Shown piece by piece: positions 1 to 7,453 of a stretch of DNA of 32,749 nucleotides. The position numbers and the translations under genes are program-made. Positions within the stretch are counted from its first letter, which is position 1, and the number at the start of each line of letters is the position of its first letter. The notes below the pieces were generated by a model. The model worked only from the letters and a program-made list of their open reading frames with translations, searched no databases and was not told the origin of the DNA. Source of the DNA: Fimbriimonadaceae bacterium (GTDB lineage: Bacteria; Armatimonadota; Fimbriimonadia; Fimbriimonadales; Fimbriimonadaceae). The DNA is taken from NCBI GenBank assembly GCA_019638775.1, contig JAHBTD010000008.1:1-32749 (forward strand). Direction: 5' to 3'.

Positions 1-1
1 T

Positions 2-43
2 GTGCTCGGCGCAGTCCTGATTTCGATCCCGATGCCCGAGTGA
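2..43 (+). CDS. C-terminal tail of an upstream gene (partial)
   Basis: An open frame enters from the left edge and ends at a TGA at 41-43, giving the last 13 residues VLGAVLISIPMPE. The hydrophobic tail would suit the end of a membrane protein, but 13 residues are too few to name a family. It may also be a chance open frame. Confidence 0.3.
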   Translation: MLGAVLISIPMPE

Positions 44-365
44 GCGCCGCATTATTTGGCATCGTGCCTTGAGTATTGGTGCGAGAGCCTCGCTCGGTAC
101 GCGTGAGACCGAATTGGCGACCGTGGGGGCGCCGACCTCTGCGCTTCGCGTGACGGAACACATGTCCAATCACAGGTAACGGAGGGCGGGAATCCGTATG
201 CAGCGGCTGCACCGGATGTCGTCGCTGCGTGCGTACGATGTGCGCAACATCCGGGGTTGTGGTGTCGATGACCTTGCCGGAAATCCGAGTTACATGACGC
301 AAGGGGAACAGTCCGTTCAGGTTCCTGTCGCCTGCCGCCGCCCTTATCAGTCATGAGGGGCGTCC
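44..365. other. Intergenic region upstream of the ferritin-like gene
   Basis: About 320 bases without a convincing gene. The only long open frame, on the - strand, encodes an arginine-, histidine- and proline-rich product typical of antisense noise. An imperfect dyad lies at 239-253 (GATGT-N5-ACATC). A GAGGGG ribosome site sits just before the ATG at 366. I could not identify a clear -35/-10 or -24/-12 promoter. Confidence 0.5.
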
Positions 366-866
366 ATGATCGATGAGAAGACCAAGACCATGATTCTCCA
401 GGCGCTCGACGACGAGTATAAGGCGCGGGCCTTCTATCGGCTGGTGATCAAGGCATTCGGTCCGGTGCGGCCGTTCATCAATATCGTGGAGGCCGAGCAT
501 ACGCATGCACGAGCGGTCGAAGCGCTCTGCTCCCGCTATGGGATTCCCCTCCCGAGAAATGACTGGGACACAACGCTTGAGCCGCCGCGATCGATTCTGG
601 ACGCCTGCCGAGCCGGCGTCGAGGGAGAGATCGAGAATATCGCGATGTATGATCGGTTTCTGCGCGAGACGCATGAGCCTGAGGTGAGAAGTCTCTTTCA
701 ACGCCTCCAAGCCAGGTCACGGGAGGCCCATTTGCCCGCGTTTGAACGCTGTGTCGCACGGGGTGGCGAGGCAGGGCAGGGAGAGGGGTCCGGTAGAGGG
801 CCGCAGCAGACGCCGCCGGCCCGGTCCGGTCCGAAACGACTCCGTCGTCAGGGGAGGACTCCATGA
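366..866 (+). CDS. Ferritin-like protein, DUF2202 type
   Basis: A 166-residue soluble protein with the helical layout of the ferritin-like superfamily. Possible metal ligands are spaced as in a four-helix di-iron bundle: E17 in the first helix, E42/E44 with H45/H47 in the second, E88/E90 in the third and E120/H122 in the fourth. DUF2202-type proteins are usually put in this superfamily, but their reaction is not established. The last 30 residues are arginine-, glycine- and proline-rich and look disordered. The stop overlaps the start of the aminotransferase gene by four bases (ATGA), so the two are probably co-translated. Iron binding is inferred from ligand spacing only. Confidence 0.82.
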   Translation: MIDEKTKTMILQALDDEYKARAFYRLVIKAFGPVRPFINIVEAEHTHARAVEALCSRYGIPLPRNDWDTTLEPPRSILDACRAGVEGEIENIAMYDRFLRETHEPEVRSLFQRLQARSREAHLPAFERCVARGGEAGQGEGSGRGPQQTPPARSGPKRLRRQGRTP

Positions 867-1876
867 CCTCATTGCTCGAAAAAGGCGGCGGGGCATTTGC
901 CGGCATCAAGATGCTGCTTTGCGAGAATCCGCTCCCGCCGTTGGACGAAGCGATTGTCGCCGCACAGGAGGAACTGGCCCGGAGCAACTACTATACGGAA
1001 GCCTACTCGGCGTCGCTTCGCCGCGTATTGAGCGAGCAGATCGGTGTCCCCGAACGGCTGATTCATGTCAATGCCGGCTCCGAATTGATCCTGCGCCAAC
1101 TGTTCGGGAGGCTCGGTCAACGCGTCCATTTGCTGACGCCGACCTATGTGCTCTTCCCCGAGATCGCCGAATCCTACACGGAGACACGTCTCCTCCCGCA
1201 GGAGAATTTCTCGTTCGACCTGGCCAAGCTGATCGTTCCGCCCGAGACGACGCTCATGGTGATCGTCAATCCCAACAATCCCAACGGCGGGACCTTCGAT
1301 ATGACGCCGCTCCCCGATCTATTGGCTCGTTATCCGCGGACGCATTTCCTGGTGGATGAAGCCTTCGTCGGCATGGCCGGTCAGTCAGTCGCCTCGTGGG
1401 TGCCGCGTTATCGGAACCTGCTGGTCACGCGTACGCTCTCGAAGTCCCACAGCTTGGCCGGGTTTCGTGTGGGCTACGCGATTCTGCCTGAAGCACTGGC
1501 CGACGATCTCAATCATCACAACGATGCCTATCCCTTGGCCAGACCGAGCGAAGCGGCGGCGGTCGCCACGTTGCGGCATGAAGAGAAGATTCGAGCGCGG
1601 GCGGTCGAGTTGCGCGGATGGGCCGAGGACCTGGCGGGCCAATTGACAACGATCGGTGTGAAGACGTATCCCTCTGAAACCTATTTCTTTCTCGCGGATG
1701 TGGCGCCGCACGACGCATCCGTCGTGGCCGCGAAGTTACGTGAGCAGGGCATTTTGATCAAGGCGCTGAACGATGGCATGCTCGGTCCGGGATTCATGCG
1801 TGTGACGACGGCCTTGCCGGCGGACAACCGGCGGTTCCTCGATGCGATGCGGGCGGTGTTGGCGGAGGCCTATTAA
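863..1876 (+). CDS. Class I/II PLP-dependent aminotransferase, HisC-like
   Basis: A 337-residue fold-type I aminotransferase. The NPNNPNGG signature begins near residue 136, the conserved VDEAF follows, and the PLP-binding lysine is K194 in TLSKSHSLAGFRVG. This is the histidinol-phosphate/aromatic aminotransferase branch, although the protein is a little shorter than typical HisC (about 350-360 residues). No histidine-biosynthesis gene is nearby, so a role in histidine synthesis is not supported by context and the substrate could be another amino or phosphono acid. It starts inside the stop of the ferritin-like gene. Confidence 0.88.
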   Translation: MTSLLEKGGGAFAGIKMLLCENPLPPLDEAIVAAQEELARSNYYTEAYSASLRRVLSEQIGVPERLIHVNAGSELILRQLFGRLGQRVHLLTPTYVLFPEIAESYTETRLLPQENFSFDLAKLIVPPETTLMVIVNPNNPNGGTFDMTPLPDLLARYPRTHFLVDEAFVGMAGQSVASWVPRYRNLLVTRTLSKSHSLAGFRVGYAILPEALADDLNHHNDAYPLARPSEAAAVATLRHEEKIRARAVELRGWAEDLAGQLTTIGVKTYPSETYFFLADVAPHDASVVAAKLREQGILIKALNDGMLGPGFMRVTTALPADNRRFLDAMRAVLAEAY

Positions 1877-1889
1877 AGGAGGAGAGATG

Positions 1890-2960
1890 ATGGACGGACG
1901 GAGATATGTGTGTGTGATGCTCGGCGGGCTGGCGGCGACCCTGTTGGCCGGTGTGGGGTTTCTGGCGACACAGTCGCAGGCGGAATCGCCGGTCTCGGCC
2001 GGGACGGTCGTGGTGGACGGCGTGACCGTCCCTGACATCGCACCCCTGCCGACGGTCGTGCCGATTCCAGCCACGAACCTCAACTACAAGGCCAAAGTCG
2101 ATTTGGGGAAACAACTCTATTTCGATGGGCGGCTCTCCAAGAACAACGCGATCTCCTGCGCCTTTTGCCACAATCCGTTTACCGGTTTCGCCGATCCGCG
2201 CCAGACATCGATCGGAGTGGGTGGAGGCATCGGGGGCCGCCAGGCGCCGACCGTCTACAACACGGGACTCATTCCGCTCCAGTTTTGGGATGGACGCGCC
2301 GGATCGCTGGAGGAGCAGGCGCTGGGGCCGATCGCCAATCCCGTGGAGATGGCCGAGGTGCTCGAGCACGTCGTGAAAAAGTTGGCCAAGATCAAGGGAT
2401 ATCAACAGCAATTCCGGGCGGTGTTCGGCACAGACGTCAATCTCCAAAGCCTTGCCGAGGCCATCGCCGCCTACGAGCGGACGGTCGTGTCGACCAATTC
2501 CGCCTTCGATAAGTATGTGCTGGGGGATGCGAAGGCCATGGACGAGTCGGCAGTGCGGGGAATGGGGCTGTTCAAGGGGAAGGCCCGGTGCGTGCTCTGT
2601 CACAACGGGCCGAATTTCACCGACAATCAGTTTCACAATCTTGGCGTGCCCCAAGCCGGGCCGATGAAAGAGGACCTCGGCCGGTTTTATGTCACCAGGC
2701 AGGAACAGGATAAAGGAGCGTTCAAGACCCCGACGCTTCGGAGCATCACCGAGACCGCTCCCTACATGCATGACGGTGTCTTTAAGACGCTGGAAGAGGT
2801 GATCGATTTCCTGGATCAGGGAGGCGGGTCGAATCCGCATCTGAGTCCGATGGTGAAGCCGCTCGGGTTGACGAAGGAGGACAAGGCGGATTTGGTCGCG
2901 TTTCTGAAGGCGCTGGCGGGGGAGCCGATCAAGTTCGAGATGCCGAAATTGCCGCAATGA
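1890..2960 (+). CDS. Di-haem cytochrome c peroxidase (CcpA/MauG family)
   Basis: A 356-residue secreted protein. A signal peptide covers roughly residues 1-31 (hydrophobic core, then SQA). Two haem sites are visible: C90-A-F-C93-H94 in the N-terminal domain and C234-V-L-C237-H238 in the C-terminal domain, as in bacterial di-haem peroxidases that reduce hydrogen peroxide in the periplasm with electrons from small cytochromes. Conserved blocks include FDGRLSKN before haem 1 and FKTPTLRSITETAPYMHDG near the C terminus. Two ATGs compete (1887, 1890); 1890 leaves a better 7-base spacing from AAGGAGG. MauG-type activity on a protein substrate cannot be excluded. Confidence 0.92.
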   Translation: MDGRRYVCVMLGGLAATLLAGVGFLATQSQAESPVSAGTVVVDGVTVPDIAPLPTVVPIPATNLNYKAKVDLGKQLYFDGRLSKNNAISCAFCHNPFTGFADPRQTSIGVGGGIGGRQAPTVYNTGLIPLQFWDGRAGSLEEQALGPIANPVEMAEVLEHVVKKLAKIKGYQQQFRAVFGTDVNLQSLAEAIAAYERTVVSTNSAFDKYVLGDAKAMDESAVRGMGLFKGKARCVLCHNGPNFTDNQFHNLGVPQAGPMKEDLGRFYVTRQEQDKGAFKTPTLRSITETAPYMHDGVFKTLEEVIDFLDQGGGSNPHLSPMVKPLGLTKEDKADLVAFLKALAGEPIKFEMPKLPQ

Positions 2961-2985
2961 CCTGGCGCTGAAGGAGTCGCGACTC

Positions 2986-3353
2986 ATGGCACGGTGCAGA
3001 GGCTGGTGGGTGTGGATGGTGGTCGCCCTGTGTTTCGATGCCGGGTCTGTGACCGCGCAGGAGGTCCTGCATGTATACGGTCCCGGGGGCCGGCTCCGGC
3101 CCTGCGAGAGGCGGCGGCGGAGTTCAGTCGAACCACCGGCATTCAGGTTGAGGTGACGGCTGGTCCGACCGCCAAGTGGCTGGCGAAGGCCAAGTCCGAG
3201 GCCGATCTCATCTATTCGGGTTCAGAGTTCATGATGACGGACCTGATTGCCGCGATGGAGGGAGCGGTCGATGAGGCGGCGGCTGCGCCCCGTTATCCTG
3301 ATGCCGAACCGACAGGAGGCAACCATGAAAGATCTTGTCCGGTATCCCGGTGA
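2986..3353 (+). pseudogene. Decayed AcfC-like periplasmic binding-protein gene
   Basis: Reading from ATG 2986 gives a signal peptide (hydrophobic, ending VTAQ) and the mature start EVLHVYGPGG. The frame then breaks: the next residues only make sense one frame over, where PAPALREAAAEF, GIQVEVTAGPTAKW and ADLIYSGSEFMMTDL follow. This order matches the N-terminal half of AcfC-type (ModA-like) solute-binding proteins. The break lies in the G-run at about 3085-3091 and looks like a one-base deletion. Similarity ends near 3290 and the C-terminal half of the roughly 250-residue family is absent. The shifted frame runs into the cupin gene and stops at 3353. A sequencing error could explain the frameshift but not the truncation. 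Confidence 0.72.
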
Positions 3354-3651
3354 CCTGTTGTGGGAAGCGTTGCGGGAATTCCCCGGCAAGGGCGAGGTGA
3401 CGGTATTGCGGGACGAGGGCAAGGGGAAGGCCAAGACCATCATCGTCCGGTTGCCGGCCGGAGGGCAGGTCCTGCCGCATAGCCATGTTGCCCCCGTGCA
3501 GCACTATGTGCTCGAAGGGGAATGCGAGACGGAAGGGAAGACGCTGGGACGAGGCGCCTATCGGCTCATGCCGGAACATGCCGATGTGTCGGCCATCTTG
3601 ACGAAGGAGGGCGCCACCATTCTCATGATCTACGATGCGGCGTCTGGGTAA
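3325..3651 (+). CDS. Small cupin-domain protein
   Basis: A 108-residue single-domain cupin. The first cupin motif is clear: G48, H52, H54, H60 and E64 in VLPHSHVAPVQHYVLEGE, which would bind one metal ion. H85 may supply the second-motif ligand. The start at 3325 is chosen because CAGGAGG lies five bases upstream; the longer frame back to 3247 overlaps the AcfC remnant. The stop is three bases from the ZIP transporter start, so the two probably share a transcript. The substrate is unknown; a sensor or small-molecule binding role is as likely as catalysis. Confidence 0.82.
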   Translation: MKDLVRYPGDLLWEALREFPGKGEVTVLRDEGKGKAKTIIVRLPAGGQVLPHSHVAPVQHYVLEGECETEGKTLGRGAYRLMPEHADVSAILTKEGATILMIYDAASG

Positions 3652-3654
3652 CCG

Positions 3655-4380
3655 ATGGTATCAGGTCTGTGGGTCCCCCTCTCCGCCAGCCTACTCGCTG
3701 CGCTGGTCACGACGATCGGGATCTATGTCATTCGCCACTTCGAGAAATGGGGACGCAGGAACAGTACCTACTTTTCGTGTTTTGCGGCGGGTGTCCTGAT
3801 CTCCGTGTCCTTCTTGCACATCATTCCAAAATCATTTGGGATGAACGAGCAGGCGCCTCTGTACCTGCTCGCCGGCTATGTCTTCATGCATCTGTTCAAC
3901 CGGTTTCTCACGGCCTATGTCTGCGACAAGAATCCCGAGTTCGCCATTGGGCTGGTGCCGCTGTTGGGGATCGGCTTCCATTCGTTCCTGGACGGCGTCG
4001 TCTATTCGATTACGTTTAGCGCCAGCATGCTCACCGGAGCCCTTGCTGCCATCGGTATGGTGCTCCATGAGTTTCCTGAGGGGATCATTACCTATCTCTT
4101 GCTCCTTCGGGGCGGCGGCAGTTCGAAGCAATCGTTGTGGCTCGCGTTCCTGGCTGCCGCCGTCAGCACACCATTGGGGACCCTGCTGTCGTACCCGATG
4201 ATCAGCCGCATTGACCCATCCTTGCTGGGAACTCTGTTGTCGATTTCGGCCGGGGCTCTCATTTATGTGGGGGCGACACATCTGCTTCCTCAAGCGGAGC
4301 GGGAGTCGGCCAAGTACAGTCTCATCGCGCTGGCCGCCGGGATACTGGTGGCGGCCGGCATCATCGTGAGTAACGGCTAG
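3655..4380 (+). CDS. ZIP-family metal transporter
   Basis: A 241-residue integral membrane protein with about eight hydrophobic helices. The paired ZIP signatures of TM4 and TM5 are present: H109-S-F-L-D113-G and H138-E-F-P-E142-G, which form the binuclear metal site. ZIP proteins import zinc, iron or other divalent metals. It follows the cupin gene by three bases. A second, different ZIP gene converges on it from the - strand at 4705-5496. Metal specificity cannot be read from the sequence. Confidence 0.9.
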   Translation: MVSGLWVPLSASLLAALVTTIGIYVIRHFEKWGRRNSTYFSCFAAGVLISVSFLHIIPKSFGMNEQAPLYLLAGYVFMHLFNRFLTAYVCDKNPEFAIGLVPLLGIGFHSFLDGVVYSITFSASMLTGALAAIGMVLHEFPEGIITYLLLLRGGGSSKQSLWLAFLAAAVSTPLGTLLSYPMISRIDPSLLGTLLSISAGALIYVGATHLLPQAERESAKYSLIALAAGILVAAGIIVSNG

Positions 4381-4398
4381 CGGGACCGCCGGGAATCT

Positions 4399-4416
4399 GC
4401 GGCCGGCAGCGGCCGC
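4399..4416. terminator. GC-rich hairpin between convergent genes
   Basis: GCGGCC (4399-4404) and GGCCGC (4411-4416) form a perfect six-pair stem with a six-base loop in the 37-base gap between the stops of the + strand ZIP gene and the - strand gene at 4418. Position and symmetry suit a bidirectional terminator. There is no T-run on either side, so Rho-independent termination is uncertain. Confidence 0.45.
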
Positions 4417-4417
4417 G

Positions 4418-4732
4418 CTAATTCTCTTCATGGATGGGGATACGGGTCAGAAACTCGCTCACATCGGGGTTTGCGTATGTCCCGTAGGCATCGACGAAGA
4501 CCCCTCGGGTGCCGTCGCGCGCTTCCAGTGCGTAACAGACGGACATGTCGTCCGGATCCGAGCTTCCTTCGAAACGGTGGTGCTCAACGATCGTGAGTTC
4601 GCCGGCCTGGAAGCTTCGTCCGCTCTTCACGTCGTGAACGAGCCCCGCGGCAAACTCGAAGTTTGCCGTGAACCCACGCTCCTGGAGCCCTTTCACCGCC
4701 TCGGTCATCGTGCGGTAGGTATGAACAGCCAT
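4418..4732 (-). CDS. Small conserved protein of unknown function
   Basis: A 104-residue soluble protein beginning MAVHTYRTMTEAVKGL, with the blocks GFTANFEF, IVEHHRFEG, DPDDMSVCYALE and GVFVDAYGTYA. Homologues in several phyla share this pattern and are often labelled phosphoribosylpyrophosphate synthetase, but no PRPP-synthetase motif is present, so I do not use that name. It begins 28 bases inside the 3' end of the ZIP gene on the same strand, which suggests translational coupling with that transporter. Function unknown. Confidence 0.8.
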   Translation of the reverse strand: MAVHTYRTMTEAVKGLQERGFTANFEFAAGLVHDVKSGRSFQAGELTIVEHHRFEGSSDPDDMSVCYALEARDGTRGVFVDAYGTYANPDVSEFLTRIPIHEEN

Positions 4733-5496
4733 GAGATCTCATTCCTTTCATGCGGGAATAGAGCCTGTAGGGCCAAGTAGACCAGGACACTGCCGGCAAC
4801 GCCTAGCGCGAAAGATCCCATCTTGCCATATCTTCCGGCCAGTGGGATGAGCTCGAAGGCGGAGACCGTGACCATCGCGCCGGCCGCGAAGGCCATAAAG
4901 GACGGGTTGAGTACGGGATGGAGATGCACCGCCACCAAGCCAAGCATGGCGCCGACTGGCTCCGCGAGTCCCGAGAGCAGCGCCGCTTTGAATAGGAGCG
5001 CCCGGTTTTGGACGGCGACGGCGGGGACCGCCATGGCGAACTCCTCGGGAATATTGTGAATGGCGATCGACAGAGCGACCAGCAGGCCGAGAGAGGGCGA
5101 AGAAACGAAGGCATTGGCCATCGCAAAACCTTCCGGGACGTCGTGCAGGATCAGACCGAACACAATGAGGTAGGCGGCTCGCAGTTCCCTGGCCGGCGCT
5201 GTCGAGTCTTGTCCCAGATGGATGTGTGGCATGAGGATATGGAGGGTCAGAATCAGCGCGGCTCCCAGGCCGACCGACAGGCTCGTCGTCCCCGGCCCCG
5301 CAGTCCTCAAGGCTTCCGGCACCAGTTCGCAGAGCGAAATCAGGACCATGATACCGGTTGAGAATCCGATACCCATCGCGATCATGCGGGGGTTCTCGCC
5401 AAGAGTTATGGCAAGTGAGACGCCGATGAGCGTCGTGCCACCTGATAGGACGGCAAGCACCATCACCGAGATGGGGGAGGCAGGGAGTGAGTCCAT
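4705..5496 (-). CDS. ZIP-family metal transporter, ZupT-like
   Basis: A 263-residue membrane protein with eight predicted helices. The ZIP metal-site motifs are H118-D-V-P-E122-G and H147-N-I-P-E151-E, as in the bacterial ZupT branch. A histidine stretch (H86, H91, H93) lies just before the central loop and may bind metal. It is read away from the blue-copper-like gene across a 135-base divergent spacer and towards the other ZIP gene. Likely substrates are Zn2+, Fe2+ or Mn2+. Two unlike ZIP genes so close together suggest metal homeostasis rather than simple duplication. Confidence 0.9.
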   Translation of the reverse strand: MDSLPASPISVMVLAVLSGGTTLIGVSLAITLGENPRMIAMGIGFSTGIMVLISLCELVPEALRTAGPGTTSLSVGLGAALILTLHILMPHIHLGQDSTAPARELRAAYLIVFGLILHDVPEGFAMANAFVSSPSLGLLVALSIAIHNIPEEFAMAVPAVAVQNRALLFKAALLSGLAEPVGAMLGLVAVHLHPVLNPSFMAFAAGAMVTVSAFELIPLAGRYGKMGSFALGVAGSVLVYLALQALFPHERNEISWLFIPTAR

Positions 5497-5631
5497 CGCA
5501 AGCTCTCCTGGAAGGTTTCCTCGGTACGAAGCATACGGATGGTCCTGTCGGCTCGACGTGTCCGGCCATGTGTTAGCATGAATCGTATTCCCGGTTCACC
5601 ATGGAGACATCAGCCAAAAGGAGTAGGACGT

Positions 5632-6576
5632 ATGTTCGAACACATTGGTGCGACGCGTTATGCGCTCTGGGTGTTGCTGCTGGCCATGTCGGCGAGCGGA
5701 GGTCCGGCCGCTGCATACGAAGAAATCACCGTCGCCGACGGAGGAACCGTCAGCGGAAGAGTCACCATGGTCGGCAAGGTTCCTCACCCCAAGGGGTACA
5801 ACCTCACGACGCTTCCCGATGCGGTGTACTGCGGCCGGATTTCGGACGGGCAGGGCTGGCGCTTGATGCAACCGTTTCGAATCGGTCTTTCCGGAGAGTT
5901 TCAGGAAGTGGTCGTCTATATCGAATCCATCGAACGCGGAAAACCGTTCCCTGCATTTACGGCCCCGCGCATCGAGGCGATCGATTGCCGGTTCCTTCCG
6001 TTCCTCAGTCTCGTCCGTGATCGGCATGATGTGTCGGTGGTGAACATGGACCCCGCCATGCACGACATCCAGGCCTATGAGACGTCGCATCTAGGACCGC
6101 GCGTCCTGTTCAATTTGCCCTTGCCGATCAGTTCCAGATATCCGGCCCAAGCCCAGCTGAGCGCGCAGGTTTCGAAGCATTACGAGGGCACTCCGGTGAC
6201 GGGAACCGTTCATATGACGAAGGGGCGTAACATGTTCGTGATGCAGTGCGGCTTCCATGCGTACATGGAGAGTTGGGGATTGGTGATGGATCATCCCTAC
6301 TATGCGTTGACCGATAGTGACGGGCGGTTCCAACTCTCAGACATCCCGCCCGGCACCTATGTAGTCAAAATCTGGCATCCCTACGTCCGGGAAGAGATTG
6401 TGCAGACGGTCACGGTCGAACCGAAAGGCCGGGCAACACTGAATGTGAATGTGCCCGCTCCCGCGGGCCGACTGTATGCCAATCAAATGGTGGAGAACCC
6501 GTATGTTCGTTACCAGATCACGGGTGCCGAGCAGACGGCAATCGTGCCGACGTTGGAAAAGCAGACGTACCGGTGA
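5632..6576 (+). CDS. Secreted cupredoxin-like protein with carboxypeptidase-regulatory domain
   Basis: A 314-residue exported protein (signal peptide to about residue 28). It has a type-1 copper ligand set with amicyanin-like spacing: H144 in NMDPAMHD, then C206-x2-H209-x2-M212 in MQCGFHAYMESWG. The segment that follows, ALTDSDGRFQLSDIPPGTY with KIWHPY, is a carboxypeptidase-regulatory-like beta-sandwich. Similar proteins are often annotated as methylamine-utilisation or plastocyanin-like. The start is ATG 5632 because AAAAGGAG lies upstream and the signal peptide begins there. A role as a periplasmic electron carrier or copper-binding protein is inferred; a monohaem cytochrome gene lies downstream. 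Confidence 0.82.
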   Translation: MFEHIGATRYALWVLLLAMSASGGPAAAYEEITVADGGTVSGRVTMVGKVPHPKGYNLTTLPDAVYCGRISDGQGWRLMQPFRIGLSGEFQEVVVYIESIERGKPFPAFTAPRIEAIDCRFLPFLSLVRDRHDVSVVNMDPAMHDIQAYETSHLGPRVLFNLPLPISSRYPAQAQLSAQVSKHYEGTPVTGTVHMTKGRNMFVMQCGFHAYMESWGLVMDHPYYALTDSDGRFQLSDIPPGTYVVKIWHPYVREEIVQTVTVEPKGRATLNVNVPAPAGRLYANQMVENPYVRYQITGAEQTAIVPTLEKQTYR

Positions 6577-6621
6577 GAGTGGTGAAAGGCGTTCAGGATC
6601 GATCGTCAGCGCTGAAATGTG

Positions 6622-6650
6622 CCGGACGGGGTTCTAGCCGATTCGTCCGG
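6622..6650 (+). terminator. Possible hairpin after the cupredoxin-like gene
   Basis: CCGGACG (6622-6628) pairs perfectly with CGTCCGG (6644-6650) around a 15-base loop, 45 bases after the stop of the cupredoxin-like gene. There is no T-run, so it is at best a weak terminator or a chance dyad. Confidence 0.3.
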
Positions 6651-6692
6651 TCATGAGTTCAAGGGAGTTCCGATAGCCTCGCGACGATCATG

Positions 6693-6709
6693 GGTGTTCA
6701 CTGAACACC
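6693..6709. promoter_or_regulatory. 17-base palindrome, likely operator
   Basis: GGTGTTCA-C-TGAACACC is a perfect 8+1+8 palindrome 68 bases before the cytochrome start at 6778. A one-base loop cannot form a hairpin, so a dimeric DNA-binding protein is the natural reading. The regulator is unknown. Confidence 0.5.
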
Positions 6710-6718
6710 GCGTGAAAT

Positions 6719-6747
6719 CGGGGCGACATATCATCCGGGGCGACATA
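6719..6747 (+). promoter_or_regulatory. Tandem 12-base direct repeat upstream of cytochrome gene
   Basis: CGGGGCGACATA occurs twice without mismatch, at 6719-6730 and 6736-6747, with a 17-base period, ending 30 bases before the ATG at 6778. It may be a pair of binding sites for a response regulator or similar protein. It lies just downstream of the 6693-6709 palindrome, so this promoter region looks controlled by more than one factor. Confidence 0.45.
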
Positions 6748-6777
6748 CCAAATGGTTCGGTGTATGGGGAGGCTGCG

Positions 6778-7143
6778 ATGCGTCGATATCTCATTCCAGC
6801 AGGGGCGGTCCTGTGCGTAGTGGTGATGAGCGGCTGGATCGGAGCCCAGGAGTTTCGCGGGAATCCCGACAAAGGCGAGGCGGTCTACAAGGCACAGTGC
6901 CTCAGGTGTCACGGCAGGCTCGGAGACGGGAACGGACCGGATGCCCAGGGCTTGATCGTGCAGCCCAAGGACTTTCACACGTTGCCGTCCCGCGGCCGAA
7001 CCGATTTCGAGTTGCTGATCGCGATTTCGAACGGGGTCCTGTTCAGCCCGATGCATTCCTGGAGGGGGCGACTGAAGGATCAGGAGATGTTGGATGTCAT
7101 TCAGTACATTCGTGCCTTGGCCCCCGAGCGGGGGACGTCGTGA
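6778..7143 (+). CDS. Monohaem cytochrome c, periplasmic
   Basis: A 121-residue class I cytochrome c with a signal peptide (about residues 1-24), haem site C41-L-R-C44-H45 and probable axial M92 in LFSPMHSW. The start is ATG 6778, five bases after GGGGAGG and at the head of the signal peptide. It is a close paralogue of the cytochrome at 25706-26068, with the same length, the same haem-to-methionine spacing and shared blocks such as CLRCHG, DGNGPD and MLDV. It probably shuttles electrons among periplasmic partners. The upstream palindrome and direct repeats point to dedicated regulation. Confidence 0.9.
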   Translation: MRRYLIPAGAVLCVVVMSGWIGAQEFRGNPDKGEAVYKAQCLRCHGRLGDGNGPDAQGLIVQPKDFHTLPSRGRTDFELLIAISNGVLFSPMHSWRGRLKDQEMLDVIQYIRALAPERGTS

Positions 7144-7176
7144 TGTCATGCATGGATTCCCTCCCTCGTTAGCCTG

Positions 7177-7209
7177 CACCTGACCGCGCCGCTTGGGGGC
7201 GGTCAGGTG
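7177..7209 (+). terminator. Strong hairpin after cytochrome gene
   Basis: CACCTGACCGC (7177-7187) and GCGGTCAGGTG (7199-7209) form a perfect 11-pair stem with an 11-base loop, 33 bases after the cytochrome stop. No T-run follows directly, so it may stop transcription with Rho or protect the mRNA 3' end. Confidence 0.55.
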
Positions 7210-7227
7210 AGTGCCTCAAGAAAATTT

Positions 7228-7243
7228 ATTCAACATGCTGAAT
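7228..7243. promoter_or_regulatory. Imperfect dyad ATTCA-N6-TGAAT
   Basis: ATTCAACATGCTGAAT has five-base inverted arms around a CATG core, in an AT-rich patch of the 310-base gap between the cytochrome gene and the TsdA-like gene (start 7454). It could be an operator; no regulator is implied by the context. Apart from this and the hairpin at 7177-7209 I see no gene in the gap. Confidence 0.3.
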
Positions 7244-7453
7244 CCTTTCGTTCCAGTTTGACCCTAACAGGACAGCGTGAGGAAAGGCTGTGTGGCAGAC
7301 GCGCTGTGGCGTGATGCGCCAAGCGGGGAGGCAGGTCTGTAGCGTTTGTCGTCAGGCGGGTATGATGGTAGTGATTGCCGGTCCCGATGGAACCGTCTTT
7401 TGTTTCGCCCTGTTGTGACCGGCGTGGTATGTAGTTTGCGAGAGTCGCTACGT

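Noticed and set aside
1794-2987. 397-codon open frame on the - strand
   Set aside because: It is antisense to the di-haem peroxidase, whose haem motifs and signal peptide are clear; its product is rich in H, R and L with no domain, typical of high-GC antisense frames.
4418-4732. Label phosphoribosylpyrophosphate synthetase for the 104-residue protein
   Set aside because: The name circulates for this family, but the protein is a third of the enzyme's size and lacks the PRPP-binding motif.
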